Below, piece by piece: positions 1 through 13,108 of a stretch of 64,000 nucleotides of DNA. The stretch comes from Nephromyces sp. MM_2019 (lineage: Eukaryota > Apicomplexa > Aconoidasida > Nephromycida): positions 9,262 through 73,261 of the forward strand of contig JADHZB010001130.1 in assembly GCA_015657535.1 (NCBI GenBank). The letters run 5' to 3'. Within the stretch, counting starts at the first letter, position 1. Every line of letters begins with the position of its first letter. Under the pieces are notes generated by a model. That model saw only the letters and a program-made list of their open reading frames with translations. It was not told the DNA's origin and did not search any database. Made by a program: the position numbers and the translations under genes.

Positions 1-111
1 TGTGTGCTTTTGTTATAAACACTGAGACTGTGTGTGTGTGCTTTTGTTATAAACACTGAGACTTTGTGTGTGTGCTTTTGTTATAAACACTGAGACTGTG
101 TGTGTGTGCTA
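1..111. repeat. 34-bp tandem repeat, three copies
   Basis: A unit made of a short (TG)n run followed by cttttgttataaacactgag begins again at 7, 41 and 75, a period of exactly 34 bp, with one mismatch among the copies. It lies upstream of the first recognisable COG4 exon and is probably inside a COG4 intron that continues off the left edge. No coding role is seen. Confidence 0.85.
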
Positions 112-304
112 TAAAAAATCTCTTACTTTTAAAATTTTAACACCTTTCTGCTTCTTTTCACCTTTTTGCCATGCTCTTCCCATGGTCTGCTACCTCCGTC
201 TTGTTTAGCTATTTCATCCATTTTTTATTTCCCAGAGTTCTCATACCTATTGTAGGTGTGTGTTGCTCTGCTAGTTTCTCTCTCAGAGGTTTGAATAGCT
301 ATTC

Positions 305-330
305 AGTGTGTGTGTGTGTGTGTGTGTGTC
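305..330. repeat. (TG)n microsatellite
   Basis: A run of about 13 TG units in the presumed COG4 intron. A second run of similar length lies at 2318-2344 in the last COG4 intron. TG/CA runs recur in introns across the window. Confidence 0.8.
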
Positions 331-521
331 TTTGTTTCTCATCTCGTATTTTTGCTTATAAAAAAGACACGCATAAAATGGCTGAATCAAATGATGTTTT
401 TTCTCATTTTGGTCAAAGACTTAATAACAGCTAATGAAGACACGCAATAATTTTACTTTTTTAATCCTGCAGAGGATGTGCCTTTTTCCCTACTTTACTA
501 TATTCTCATGAATTTTGTCAG

Positions 522-2316
522 GTTTGCAAGCGAATTGAGGAAATCATTCTTGAAAAGGATTTCACTAGATTCGGTGGCAGCCAACTGGGAAATGATGTTC
601 GCAGCCTCCTCTCTTTCTTTAATAGCATCTCTGATGATATCTCATATAGATCTCAAGTTAGTGAGTTTTTTCAACTTTAATTTTGCTTTTTTCATGATTT
701 TAAGATGTTTTTTGGAAGGTGATATGGTAAATAGAAAATGAGTCGTTTATTGAAATTGCAAATGCAAGGCTGGAATTAGAAAATTTTATGAAGATTCCCA
801 TTATTTGTTTCAAAATCCTTTAAATTTGGCTTATATTCTTCAGTTTAGGAGGCTGTTGGAGATTTCCGAGATACTTAGCTTGGATTCTGTGTCTTCTTTA
901 AAAAATCATTGGAGTAAGTTGAGAACTGATGTTTTTTCGTTGAATTTTTTGATGGTCTTTTTCTTCTTAGACTGATTTTTTACGGTTTTTTTCTTTTTTT
1001 ACTTGATTTTGTAATGTATTTATCTGCTTAACTGCTAGTCTTAATGACTTCATTATGTGTTGGTACTGGTATTCAAATAACCTGTTTCAATTATTACATC
1101 TAATAATATCTATAAATCAAAATTTGAATGAACGCAATATATTTTCTAGTCCTTTTTTTCAAACTTTGTATTTCCATCGTCGCAGTGTTCTCATTTTGGA
1201 ACATAAAAATAAGCTGCAAACACATCTGCTTTATCAGGTTGGAGTGGCATGGGTAATTGGTGTCTCAATGGAGCCGAAATTCGCGTGGTAAATACAGTTT
1301 TGCAGCGAAAACCGCTCGCTTTTATGTGCTTCTTCAGTGTATTAGCTTGTATGTGGAACTGAGCGATTTATTGAAATATTTATGATGAATTTCACAAGGT
1401 TTTGCTTTTTTTTATGATCGTTGTTCTTGGCAAATCTTCACCAGAAGGAGCCTTTCAGGAAGAGCAAAGTCTCTCGTGCAGTAGCAGCTTCTCTCTAAGT
1501 AGGATAGGGTACGAAATTTTTCTCCTGAATGAAGTTTTTTCTTATTCCCCTGTTGTATGTGTTGATAGTTAAGAACATGGTCATGCTTTGTGTGTCGATA
1601 ATTAAGAACACCACCGACTGTTTTAATTCCGTATAGTGAAGTCGTCAGAATACTACTAGAAAGGCGCTTACTCTTGCATGAGACATATGGTTGCAGGTCT
1701 TATCCTACTCCTAAGTACTAATGTGTGCTGTTATATACCTTCTCGGCATTTTCTATCAGCCCTTGCAGTTAACTTGCAACTGATTCTTCTCCTCCTTCCA
1801 TCGCAGTTTTTTAGTATTTTGTTATCCGCTTGTGTGTTGATTTTTTCGCCTGCTAAATAAAGTGTGTTTTTTTCTTTCCGTCTCTAGTTGATCTTCCGTC
1901 AACAAAGCCTCTTCTCTTCACCTTTCACGTCATTCTCAACTCTAACGCACGAGGTTGCATCATTTTCATGCTTCTGCCTTTTTTCTCGCCAAATTTGAGC
2001 TTTTGCACCGAATTTGCCTTCTTGCAGTGATTTTACAGGTTTTTAATCTTTGCATGAATAAGAAAGTGATAAAATAGCTGCAATTACTTGAGGTTTATGT
2101 CGAATTTAGCACCGTAAGAATAGCTATTTGAAGCTTTTTGAGTTAATCACATTATGGCGAAGAGTTATGCGTGGTTTTGATGCTTATAAAACTAACTAGT
2201 TTGCTTTTAATATTGAAATATACTTACATTTTTTAGGTTCTTCGGCATTATGGTGTGTGTTTGGGCATCAAATTGCGAGTGTCTTTCTGTGTCAGCCTGT
2301 ATCTATGTATCATACA

Positions 2317-2351
<35 letters not shown>

Positions 2352-3320
2352 CTTATTGAAATTTTTTTGGTAGTACGAGCTGTATCACAAGTGCTTCCTG
2401 CTGCATGCAAGGTCTCATATTTCCCCGCTGCCAGATTTTATAGGTGACCCCAATGCTTGAATCATCTTCCATTTATGAATATGCTTTAGATTTTTACTTC
2501 CTCTATTAGTTTTTGAGTCAAATTTAATGCATATATTCTTTAACCTTCTGCTTCTTCATAGCACACCAATCAAGCTGTAAAAATCGCCAATTTCATTCAT
2601 TTCTTTACTTTACTAAAAATTGCGATTTGCAAAGTATCTTGGAAAACTCTACCACTCCTCAGCACTTAACTAGTATCAAATGAAGAAATTCCCATAGTCA
2701 TTACTTTCTTGAGAAAGTGGGGATTTGGCCGTACTTTCCTTCTCCTTCTACCAATGTTTATGTGCGATTTTGTGCTACCCCGATAAATTTTCTGTTTCTA
2801 CCACTTAGTCAATACAGGCATAACCCGTAGAGATGATATCACAGATTAAAACTCAACAAATTACACTATGAATAAATCGTATGATATACATCATCATCAC
2901 TAGTTGAAGCTGAAATTTGGCAATTATGCTCTAAAAATCCTAATTTATCTATAAATCCTTTAGCTCTCACTCAGAAATAGCTTCGCCTTCCTCTTCACAA
3001 TTGGCAGGGTAATCGCTGTATCTTTTCTTTCTTCGACGACTTGCAGGAACTACCTGTTATATGCTATATGTAGTTCCATTTTGTGGCTGTTTTTTTGATG
3101 GTGTGACTATTCTGCTCTGCATATTGTAAAAACCTTGTGTGTGCGTACAAGATGCAAAGAGTTAGTTGCTAGTTTCTTTTACTTTGTGGCTTGCGTCTTG
3201 CTCGCAAGAGAAAAATTTTATGAGCAGTCTAATTCCGTCGTGACTTTAACGTTGTTATAGGCTCTCACCAGGCGGGTTGACTTTGATAAGGAGGATATTG
3301 AAAAAAATTTCATTAGTTGA
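522..3320 (+). CDS. COG4: COG complex subunit 4, C-terminal exons (5' end outside window)
   Basis: Four exons encode the last 104 residues of COG4, a subunit of the conserved oligomeric Golgi complex, which tethers retrograde vesicles at the Golgi. Exons: 522-656, 844-913, 1238-1287 and 3261-3320, with phases 0-0, 0-1, 1-0 and 0-stop, all with GT..AG borders. The match is to the family's conserved tail: KDFTRFGGSQLGNDVRSLLS, then a segment like RLLEISEILSLDSV before a Trp, then GNWCLNGAEIRV, and finally RRVDFDKEDI just before TGA. These correspond to the FTRFGG, LRSL, ILNLERV, EVRxVL and RxDFxxEDI blocks of animal COG4. The last intron is about 2 kb and T-rich. The gene converges on the Rab-GAP gene. 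Residues before FTRFGG lie off the window. Identification is by motif only, but several blocks in the right order make it firm. Confidence 0.85.
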
Positions 3321-5747
3321 GGTAGGGATTATTATTAATGAGTGTGTGTTTTTGGGTGTGTTTTTGGGTGTGTTTTTGGGTGTGTTTTTGGGTGTGTTTT
3401 TGGGTGTGTTTTTGGGTGTGTTTTTGGGTGTGTTTTTTTTGTGTGTGTGTTGTCTTTGTGTATGTGTGTATCTCGCTTTGTGTATCTGTTTATCTCTCTG
3501 TCTCTCTACTCTCTTTCTGTGCCTGCATGTGCGTCTGCTTTTTATGAATAACATGGTATGTATAAGGAAAAAATGATTTTTTTTAAGGGTGTTTGTTGAT
3601 TAGCTGTCTTCCCAGATGACAGCCTTTTCAATTTTATAAGGCGGAAACTTTTTCGCTGTGCATCAGCTTTTTCAGTTGTAGGCATCCTGCAGATTTTCTT
3701 TCTTTTTCACAGCTTTTCTCTTTTTTTTTTACCTTCGCTTTAGAGAATTTCTCTTTTATTGCACGTAGGGTAATACTTTCCCGACGCGTTAGATAGTTTA
3801 GACAAACCCTTTTACTGTGTGCTGCTTTATTTTGTTTTCTACGCTTAATTTTTTATAAATTTATTAAACTTTTGCCATAAAATTCCTAATTTTTCTAATT
3901 AATGATTTTTAATGATTTTTTTATTGAATTTTCATATGCAGCAGGCATCTTTATTTTGCGCAGCGTGGTAGAATAATCTGAGAAGCTGATTTAGACAATC
4001 TACAATCTGGTTAAATGACAAATCTCAGCTTCAAATCATATATAGTGACTAATATAAATAGCAAAAACGATACAACTAGGGCAGCTTAGAATCATCTATT
4101 TCTGGTTCTAAATAAAGCATTTTTAAGAAGCTTTGGCTTGGAAAACTGAGCATATAACTTATTTTGTGAAACAAACTTTGAATTTGAATATGGCTATGAC
4201 GCAGACTCCAGTCCTAATCAGTTTTAGTATAATTGAATATGTTTTTTTCAGCCTTAGCGGCTTCCGATACCTTGTTTTTCTGCCTCGCATGCGAGTTTTA
4301 TATGCCTCCGTTAAATTTTTGGACGATTTTGGAGAAAACTTCAGTTTGCTGGCCTTCAGTCGCTTTTGTTGAGTTGCCTCTATCCCGACACTTTATTGAA
4401 GCTTTAATGAGACATTGCTGACAATTCCACCTTATATTTAAGCGCAGAGGTTTCTTTGGACACGCGTTACCTTTAGAATAAACTAGTTTTATTAAGGTTG
4501 CCCTTTTTTCCAATGTTCTTCTAAGATTCTTATAAAATTTTTGCTTACGAACACAAAAAACATTTTGTCTTTGAAGCAGCTTACTTGACGCTTTCCTGCT
4601 TAATGTTTTTGTGCGTATTACAGGACTGTGTGTATAAATATGGACTATATCCTCTGAGTAAACAAGGTAATTGTTCGTTCTCCTTACTCTGCGAGTTAAG
4701 CTCACTTTTTTTATTGCGTCCCACTATATCACAGGTGCTACTAGCCTTTGTTGGCTGCCTGCTGCTTTATGCTTTGTAGTATAAATAATATATTGTATTG
4801 GAGTTTATTTCCCGAAGGCGTTATCATACTTGCATATTCAGTATCTTTGCGACTGCATAAATATTATATGTAAGAGTGTTGTCTCTTTGCCGAGCAATGA
4901 GCTTGAGAGGTGCTCAATTGCGACATATTTCTTGCTATTTCGCCTATCTCTTTTCAAGGGATTTCTTTTCATTCCCGTCTAGAATCTGGCGAGCTGTACT
5001 TAGTACTCCAATCATCCCACCTGCTATAGCTATATTTTCAGTTAATCGATAGCTTCATGTGTTTTTAGTGCCTACTCATCGCATTATAAGTTGGGATAGT
5101 TTAGCTCATTTATATGAGCACTCCTGCGATATATATATCGATCTTGCCCAAGAGTAAGTTGGGCAAGGTAATAGCAATATGTGTTAAACGATATTTCCCC
5201 TTAGTACCCTTTTTTTGCCCTGCTTACTATGAGTGCACCAAAATTAAATCTATTTTTTGCCTATTTACAGGCGCCTAATGTTGTATGCAGTATATAGCAT
5301 TTAATTCACCTCTTGGCTCCGGAATATATAAGAATATTCAATGATGAACGTTCGATAAGCACCCAGTATATTCACGATAAGCAGAGGTTGCTGCGTTGCT
5401 CCTTTAGGATCGCCGATATATGCAGGATCTTGAAATGCAAATTTTATGACATGCTTACGGTAGTCTAAGTTCACTTGCTTGTAGTAGCACCCCGAAGAAT
5501 CTCAATAGAATTCTTATCAAATTAGATTATTGTGGCATTCCAGATATCTCGTGGTTAGCAAAAAATGTCATTTTCTATTCGTGGGCGAGAATCAATCGAC
5601 GCTGTATACCCCCACTTTTTGATGTTTAATGGCAGAATTGCCTATATTTTGAGTTTCATACTGTGTAGAGCCGTACAAGCGAAACTGTATGCTGGATTTG
5701 AATTACTAATCACATGTGTGTGTGTTTTCATTGTAATTTTCTCTCTT
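3321..5747. other. convergent intergenic region, no supported gene
   Basis: This 2.4-kb stretch lies between the COG4 stop and the stop of the Rab-GAP gene on the other strand, so it must hold both 3' ends. It is T-rich up to about 5 kb. Apart from the 12-bp minisatellite at its left end I see no exon with convincing splice sites. A 135-codon minus-strand open frame at 4298-4705 is basic and matches nothing I know; I do not call it. Confidence 0.5.
3341..3436. repeat. 12-bp G/T minisatellite, about 8 copies
   Basis: Nearly perfect tandem copies of tgtgtttttggg begin about 20 bp after the COG4 stop codon, so the array should lie in its 3' untranslated region. Because 12 is a multiple of three, every frame through it stays open, which creates several spurious low-complexity reading frames on both strands. 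Confidence 0.9.
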
Positions 5748-8700
5748 TTAGCTTTTGGTATGGCTGAATTCTTGAAGAATTTCTTGTAGCATTGAATTCC
5801 GAACTTTTATGCCATAAGTCGTTCGCAGTAGTTCTTCGGTTTCCAAGGTCCTTGGCACGTTTTTGAGCGTCTGTAATGCCTCTTCGAACTTTTGCTCAAA
5901 TAGCCTGTCCTGCAATGAAATAGCTCGCTCATCTTATTTTGAGACATGGAATAAGTGTATACACATTCTATGAAAAGAAAATAGCGAGAGTAAAAATAAA
6001 TTGCCAATTAACTGTAGGAGAATAAGTTTTTTTGTTGCAGAAGGTGTAATTTAAATTCTAAAACACTTGCACCTATTGCGGAATGCTTTCCTTCTGAATT
6101 GAGCTGCGTATGGAGTATTAGAAAGATTGTTATTTAACATTTTGCCTGATGAAGACATCCATTTCATTTGCCTTGTACGACAGTTGCACTAACAGCATAT
6201 ACAGAAACTAGGAAAAAAAACTATGCTGCTATTATCACCAGCCCCATATCTTTTTAAAAGCATCCGCTTGGCTATTACTCATTTCTGGGAAAGCAAAATA
6301 TAAATCCGGTTTCTGTGAAAAGCCATCTTTAGTGCTAATACAGCCACAGCTATAGTAGCCGCAACTTTTAGACTCTTGTATATGAGCAATGTTATCTACT
6401 ATTGGGTTCGCGAATTTTTAATATCAATATCCGGTTGAAGATTAAAGGTCTCTAGAGTCAATTTTAATGTCTAAATGGGCACTTTCGAGCATTTTCGTGG
6501 GTTAACCCCTGATTGACCGCTTGGCCATCAAATTTTAAGTTCCTTCGGACTTGCGAGTAATCGCTAACTCTTCATAGAGGATGACGGACCATTTTTTCTC
6601 GCCGTTTTTGTGTTTGATCACACTAGATAGCATCAATAGCGCATACAATAATGAGTTCAATGGCCACTTCGCTTCACTAGTGTTTCGACGTAGCAATTGT
6701 GTTTCCCCCGGAAGCTCAAGGAGCTTAGCAATTATTCGAATTTTTTGTCTTATGAGGACCTTTGAATATGCTTACCACTTATAAATGCCGAAATTTGCAG
6801 TGCAAATGAAGTTAATGAATCATTTGGGCACATTTCCTGCGATTTTGACGTACTTGAAAGATTGACTTGAGATTTATTCTTTGACACTAGGCGAACTGAA
6901 TGATATTTTTGCTAGCTGCAACAGTATATTTATTTTTCAAGGCCTCTTACTGATAAACTAATTATTTTTGGTAATTGCTTAATTACGCTCGCATTGGCGC
7001 TTCGCTTTGCGCGCAACTTTGCTTGCGCTTTTAAGTGTCCTTAGCATTCATTATACATGAATTATTCCGATAAATAAACACTTCAAAACCAGCTAGTCTA
7101 CTTTTGAGCATACCTGGAGAAGTTTCAGGCATGCGAGGGCTACTCGCAGCACCATCTTCATACCTTCATTTAAAAAAACATCCCAAATTCTGGCCACGGT
7201 TTTGTACGGGAAGTTATAAGCGAATAGCGTCATAAACCACTGGCTGGCGTACATAGATGCATCAATGTTCTCTTTCTTCAAGTGAGCAAATAACCTGAGA
7301 GGCGCAGAAACAGCAGGTATAAGGGCAGTTACTGAGCATGCTTGAACCCTTTGAAGAACTTTGGGGATAATAGCCTGTTCTTTTAATGTAGCAATAAAGG
7401 GCAGCAATAGTTGAGAGTAATTTGGCTTATACGAAAACGAATTAGTAGAAAGAAGGGGCTGCGAAATATTTTAAATTACGCTAACATCGTGACTAGCGTG
7501 AAGCAACAATTATTTTTATATATAAAGCTCTCAAAAGCTAGTGATTGGTCTAAGATTGACTTTTAACCAAGTTCTCAATCAATATTCTCATGAACTTTGA
7601 TAAACCGGGATTTAAAATAGTAATTTCATCCAGAAAATTAACAGGTACTAACGCTTTTGACCTGAAATGTTTCATAACTGCTTCTCCTGCAGCTGAGATG
7701 ATAAAAACACAGCTGCTTGCAAGTGGCAGAGCTATTGAGTGAGCTTGAAATGTTAAGCGAAAATTGTACACGCTTTATTCTCCCTCTCCTCAGGGTAGAA
7801 CTTTCTAAAAGAAGAACACGGACTGCACGCTAATAGCGCTGTATATTAAAACCTGTATAAATTGGTCACAGTTAACCCCTTACACTGCATCGTACGAGAT
7901 AGCGCGGGCAGCTTATCATTTTGCTACCAAAACACTCTTTCCGTGATTTAAAGCACGCTGGGCGTAACTAGATGTTTCAGCATGTGTAAGCAGGAATGGG
8001 TTGCACAAGGAGGAAAATCGATGAGTATATTTATTCTAATGTGGAGCCCGAGCAGTGTATACTTATTACCTTAATCAAGCATGGAATAAGCCGTGAAAAA
8101 CTCGTAGGTGCAATCCATGAAAAGGCTATTAAAGTCGAGAGAATAAGCAAAAAAATGTGTTTCCCAGGACGTTCCTACAGGCGCAGGAAGCAAAGTTTTA
8201 TACGGCAAGAAGTTACTTAACGAGGTGTTACTGAGCTGTATTCGTTTGATTTGTATACCTTGGCATATAGGATTTGAATAATCTTTCAAATTGATAAAAT
8301 CGCTGTTGTAGTAGCGGTAATCCTGGACTAAATAACCCTGACATTTCATACTCGTTTAATAGTGTAACGAGCATTTCGAAAGCATCACTCTCTTCCATAT
8401 GCATAAGTAAAATCCCGGCCAGAAAACCCATACCTGCATTGATCGCAGCATTACAAAATTTATACTTCATAGAGGTTACGCAGCGTTAAGTTAACTCCAG
8501 GTTAAAAAGTATGATATTTCAGATTAGCGGATACTAATCATCTTTATGAAGGAAGAAAATCTTAATTATAGGGCAATTTGGATGGCATTCTTCTCGTTAT
8601 TTTTACTGGAAGGAATTTTATGAGAATTTCTCGGGAAAATAAAAAAGATTGGCTTTTACTGCATTGCAATTTATCCAAGTTTTTTATCATTGCTTGTGTG

Positions 8701-11700
8701 CAAGCTTGTAGCCAGAAAGCGTTTTTCAGATCTATTTCAGGTCAAGTTTAAAGAAGCACATTTTTCAATTTAGAGTCTTATTAATCTAAACAAAAGATTT
8801 CATAACTCTTCACTGGTTATATATCTCTGAGCGATGGACGCTGCTTATTTTTTAAGCACCAGATTCTATTATAGTGTTAGAAAACGAATTATTCAAAGAA
8901 GCAGCATTTTAAGAGCATATTGCATCGTTCAATAGCAAAAGCAAAAAACTATGTTTATGTAAATAATTGTGTTTTTCATGTTATTTTTGCACTTCTATTA
9001 AAACGGCGATTAGAGCCTTTAATTTTTATACTTTAAATTTGGTGGCATGTATTGATAATCCCTTAATTTATGGTAATGGGCTACGCTATCGACAAGCACA
9101 TGAAGCCAAGGGAAGACAAAAGGTAAGTCAAAATTATCCGTAGTCTCAAAATTCTAACGTCAAAAAGCTATCAAAATTTGAAGGCGAAAAGTATCTGAGA
9201 AGTAAAAAACTAGAATCCAGCATGCTGCCTATAGTCGAAGCAGATCTCATTGAAAAGTGATAAAGTACCTTAATTCATTTATTTTTTTTCGTTTTAAAAT
9301 AATACTGTTTACAAATCACGTGCGGGTCCAAGACATCAATTTAAGATCACTTTATATGTATCTAATCCTGCACTAAATAGCTATTAAAAGCACTGCTAAG
9401 CAAGAGTGGATAAATGATGACTCTGTTCTTGATAAGCAAGTGCTTTGAGGAGCCTGTTGGTAAATTTTATTATCTTTAAGTAATAGAGCATTAACTTATG
9501 CTACACCACCTGTAGAAACTATTTTTCTGCACTTGCAGCATAGTAGTAGAATTAATGCCTGGCTTATAAACTTCGGGTTTTCATAAAATTTATCTTATTT
9601 CAGAATTCCGATATGAAATGTGTATGTGCAACACAAAATAAGTGTATTCATTCGTCACTAGAGAGATTCACATGACACAATGCATAGCAATTTATAAGAA
9701 CACCAGGTAAAAAATAAACATTAAGTTTTTTTGCCAAACACGCAAGCCATATTAGTTGAGGCCATCACAAAGATGTGTTTCCAAAAGGCTAAAAAACGCA
9801 CCTTGGCAGTATCCCACATTAGGATTGGCCAGAGAGTACGACCTCAAAATCCTAAACAGTGACTGCTGTCCCGGCGAACCCTTATCTCGAAAAAGCACAT
9901 GCCTCGGAAAAGTCCTTGCAATATCTCTAAGGATGTCACTCTCGCATGGTGCTCTCTCAACTGAACATAGCTGCTGGTATTTTCGGTATGAGTGTGTACC
10001 GGATGAACTTCTCATCTGTGCCAGAGATTGCCATACGTATCCTCTGAACCTCCCCGGAACTCCTGTAAACGTCACATAAAAGAGCAAAATCTACATTTTT
10101 ATAAAGATTACGCTGCTTAAAAGCCATCTGTAGGTCCTTATATAGGTGTATTCATAGCCTTTTCATATTTAGTGGGAACATAATTTGCTTTGAATAAAAA
10201 AGGAATCTTAATCGTTTCTAAATATTTTGTTATTCCTAAAAAAAATAGTTACTATCTTATAAAAAAGGCAGGATTAAGTAGAGTTTTACTCACCTAAAGC
10301 TACTTTGAAAATTTCAATGGCCCAAATTAATGCATATTAAAAATCAAAAAATTTGCATAAATACTGCGTTTCTAATATAATTTTAACTTATTTGTGCAAT
10401 AAGAACCTTTTAGATATAAAAAAGATGACCTCAGTATTAAGATATAAAAGTAAGAATCGCACAACTAAAGCCAGGACCTTTGTTTGAAATTTTGTACACA
10501 GGCTGAAAAGATTAGTCTACTATGAGTCACTTTACTTTTTCTAATCAAAAAATCGTAGAAAGATACTTTTTACCTTGAATCAATACTTCTGTACAATACT
10601 AATAAAAAATGGGGTTCTACAACGAAAGATAATTATTGACATTAAAGGTTTTCAGAGTTAGTCCTAGCCTTGGCTAAGCGTCTACTCAAAACCTTTGACA
10701 TTTTTCTATGCAAATAACTTCAAATTAAAGGTTTTTTACACAAAACAGCGTCCTATTTGGAAATGCTATAAACTTACTTCTGTAATGCATCTACGCCTAA
10801 CTAAGTATATTTTTACGAAGTGCGATACTCTGCTACAAAAACTTTTTGTTTCACTTTATAGCACTCAGGAAGACCGGTTAGATTATCCGTACTATTTCCT
10901 TCATAATAAAATTAAAAGGTGCGTTAATATATGAAGCGATACATAATGAAAAAGCATCTTTAAGTCCATAGTATGTATGCATTTTAGCATACAAAAAATT
11001 GGTAGTCGGGATTATATTATTTTTCTTTTTGGTTAAAATGTGAATAGTCGCTTCTGAAAATCTGCATTTTTTCCTCGCATGGAACCTATTTTTTTATTAT
11101 TTTAGCAAACCGCAAAATATTATTAAGCGGATGCAAAGTATATTTAACCATAGCCCATAAAAAATTAAAAGCGGCTACGCGTTGCATTGTGAAAACATTT
11201 TTAAATTGCTCATTGTGCGTATTTTATGAAGCAATTTTAGCGATTTTCTTATGTTCCTTTAAGTAGTTTATACAAAATATCATGCTTTGATAATTTATTA
11301 TATAAATTAAGGTGACAGTAACATCTTCCCACTTAATGAACTTCTTGGAATGATGTTTTTCCCAAGCCGCTAGAGCTCTAGCGGCTTGGGAAAAACATCA
11401 TTCTCTTATAAAAATAAAATAAACTATTCTATCCCTATGAAGATAAAAATGCTAATTCATATGCTTGAAATAAAGAGAAAAAGTGTGAAAGAACCATATA
11501 ATTTGCTAAAGCAAGTGATTTTATGTAGTTCTGCTGGATTTTCAACTGTGCAACAAAGCATTGCTATTGAAATCAAAAACTTTCTATTCGAAAGAGAAAA
11601 AATACATATATTGATAATTTTACTTTAAGTAACTCATTTCTTAGTTAATTTCTTTAATTTAATCTTTTTACCAAATATTTAATCTGCCAAGCTAGTCGTT

Positions 11701-12262
11701 CCATTTTTAAGAAACCAACGGAAAGCGATTTCAATTTTGTTTAGCATAAAAAATTTCGAAGTTTTTTATCACTATTCAATATTAGCTTTTAAAGTCAGCT
11801 GATTCTTCCTAGCAAAATAATTTTGTCCCGGTTATTTTTACTGTACAAATTTTTAATCCAGCAAAAAATTTCTGGAATAAAATTTGAAAAAACTAGATGC
11901 ATAGTTCACCCACAAAAAATTCTGATAATTTAAGAAGCTAACCGCAGCAAAGAAAAAATTTTAACACGTGAAATTCGTCCGGGAGATACAAACTTGCCTT
12001 GTCTTATATGGGTTTTCAGTCCTTGCCTGTTTGTGGCAGCATATGCTTCGAAATCTTTGCATATAAACTTCCAAATTTCAACCGTTTTGAAACGGAGACT
12101 GTATTTAGAGATTAGCGGAGCTTCAATTATTGAATGAATCTCTTGAAGTTTTTTGTTGTTTTTTTCTACTTCCTCAATATTGGCATCATTATTAACTTGA
12201 TTTGAAAACATGTTTCCTTGGCATAAGCTTTCTATTTGAGTTTTCTCTATCCTTTTGCGCAT
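5748..12262 (-). CDS. TBC-domain Rab GTPase-activating protein
   Basis: Five exons give a 347-residue protein: 12262-11998, 10062-9802, 8433-8259, 7294-7114 and 5909-5748, phases 0-1, 1-1, 1-2, 2-0 and 0-stop. TBC proteins speed GTP hydrolysis on Rab GTPases in membrane traffic. The whole TBC domain is present: RQGVPGRFRGYVW at residues 87-99, the IxxDxxRTFP arginine-finger motif (Arg138), the YCQG glutamine-finger motif (Gln175), a helix around HMEESDAFEMLV, and the later WFMTLFAYNFP and IWDVFLNEG blocks. Both catalytic residues are intact, so it should be active. The N-terminal 85 residues are not recognisable. Intron 1 appears to start with GC (AG/GCAAGT), a typical GC..AG intron. Introns are 0.96 to 1.9 kb. 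The start is the first in-frame ATG of exon 1; an upstream exon cannot be excluded. Confidence 0.85.
11348..11403. repeat. 56-bp perfect palindrome
   Basis: Two 28-bp arms meet with no spacer at GAGCTC (centre between 11375 and 11376). The arms match perfectly and the match stops abruptly at both ends. It sits in the first intron of the Rab-GAP gene. The arms are GC-richer than the surrounding AT-rich intron. No reading frame, direct-repeat flank or transposase is visible nearby. Confidence 0.95.
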
Positions 12263-13108
12263 CAAAAGTGCCTTTTTAAGCCGTCTTTGTTTTTTTGATT
12301 ACTTTAAGTTTTATCCAAAAATTGTATTCCAAGATATAATAAACTGAAGTTACTTGTGGGTAGAATTTTAAGGCATTTCGAAGCCTTTAAAAAAGCCAAA
12401 AAGCCTGAGCCATAAACGATTAAAAATTTTCCAATATGCCACACGTTACTAGACTCTGTCTGCGAGTGGCCCTAATACATAAGCCCGTTGTTTAATTCGA
12501 CTGCGCAGACGTTTTTATAAAAGCTGTCGCTTTCAAACATTGAATTAATTGGAATAAACTATATTGCTTACAGTTCAAACATGACGGAAGGACCGGAGAT
12601 GTCACTTTTAAGCACTGAGCAGTTATGTGAGTATAACGCGAATGAACCACCCCCCTCGAGCCACAGTAGGAATACTTTTCAAAAAGAGGCAAGTATACGG
12701 AAGGACCCTGGCTAATGCCGTGCTAAACTCACTACTTTATCCACTTTTTTTATATTTTAAAACATTGAGCATGCTTAAACCATTTCTTAAATATTTTCTT
12801 GAAAACCCCGATATGAAAACTGGTAAATTTGTTTTAAAAATTAAGGTCAGAGATACTCAAAAAACAATGAGCGTGATTCTGCATTGTAATAACACTGTAA
12901 TGGAGTTTATCAAGGAACTAGGTCACAAGGGTCACAAGGGCTGCATTCCTCATATCCTTTCTTTTTCGCAATAAGTCGTAAGCATTTTTGCGCAATTAGT
13001 TTTTTTTATTAGAAAGAAAGCATAGAAGTGTATAATTTCATTTCGGTATTATTATCGCGTTGCTAATCCCCTTTAATCAAGCTTTCAAATTGTGACATAC
13101 TCCGATAC
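12263..13108. other. intergenic, no supported gene
   Basis: This holds the presumed promoter of the Rab-GAP gene, transcribed leftward, and the 3' end of the tail-anchored gene. Short open frames exist on both strands (for example 12492-12692 and 12627-12974), but none has good splice sites or recognisable protein character. Confidence 0.4.

Noticed and set aside
1459..1498. Alternative short COG4 end (acceptor at 1458, ending AVAASL)
   Set aside because: Phase allows it, but the exon at 3261-3320 supplies the RVDFDKEDI block expected at the COG4 C-terminus.
3255..3576. Open frames on both strands rich in repeated residues
   Set aside because: They come from the 12-bp minisatellite, whose unit is a multiple of three and lacks stops in any frame.
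4298..4705. 135-codon basic open frame on the minus strand
   Set aside because: No recognisable family, no splice context, and it lies in T-rich plus-strand sequence between convergent genes where long A-rich antisense frames arise easily.
9756..10079. 107-codon plus-strand open frame
   Set aside because: Exactly antisense to the second exon of the Rab-GAP, whose TBC motifs decide the strand.
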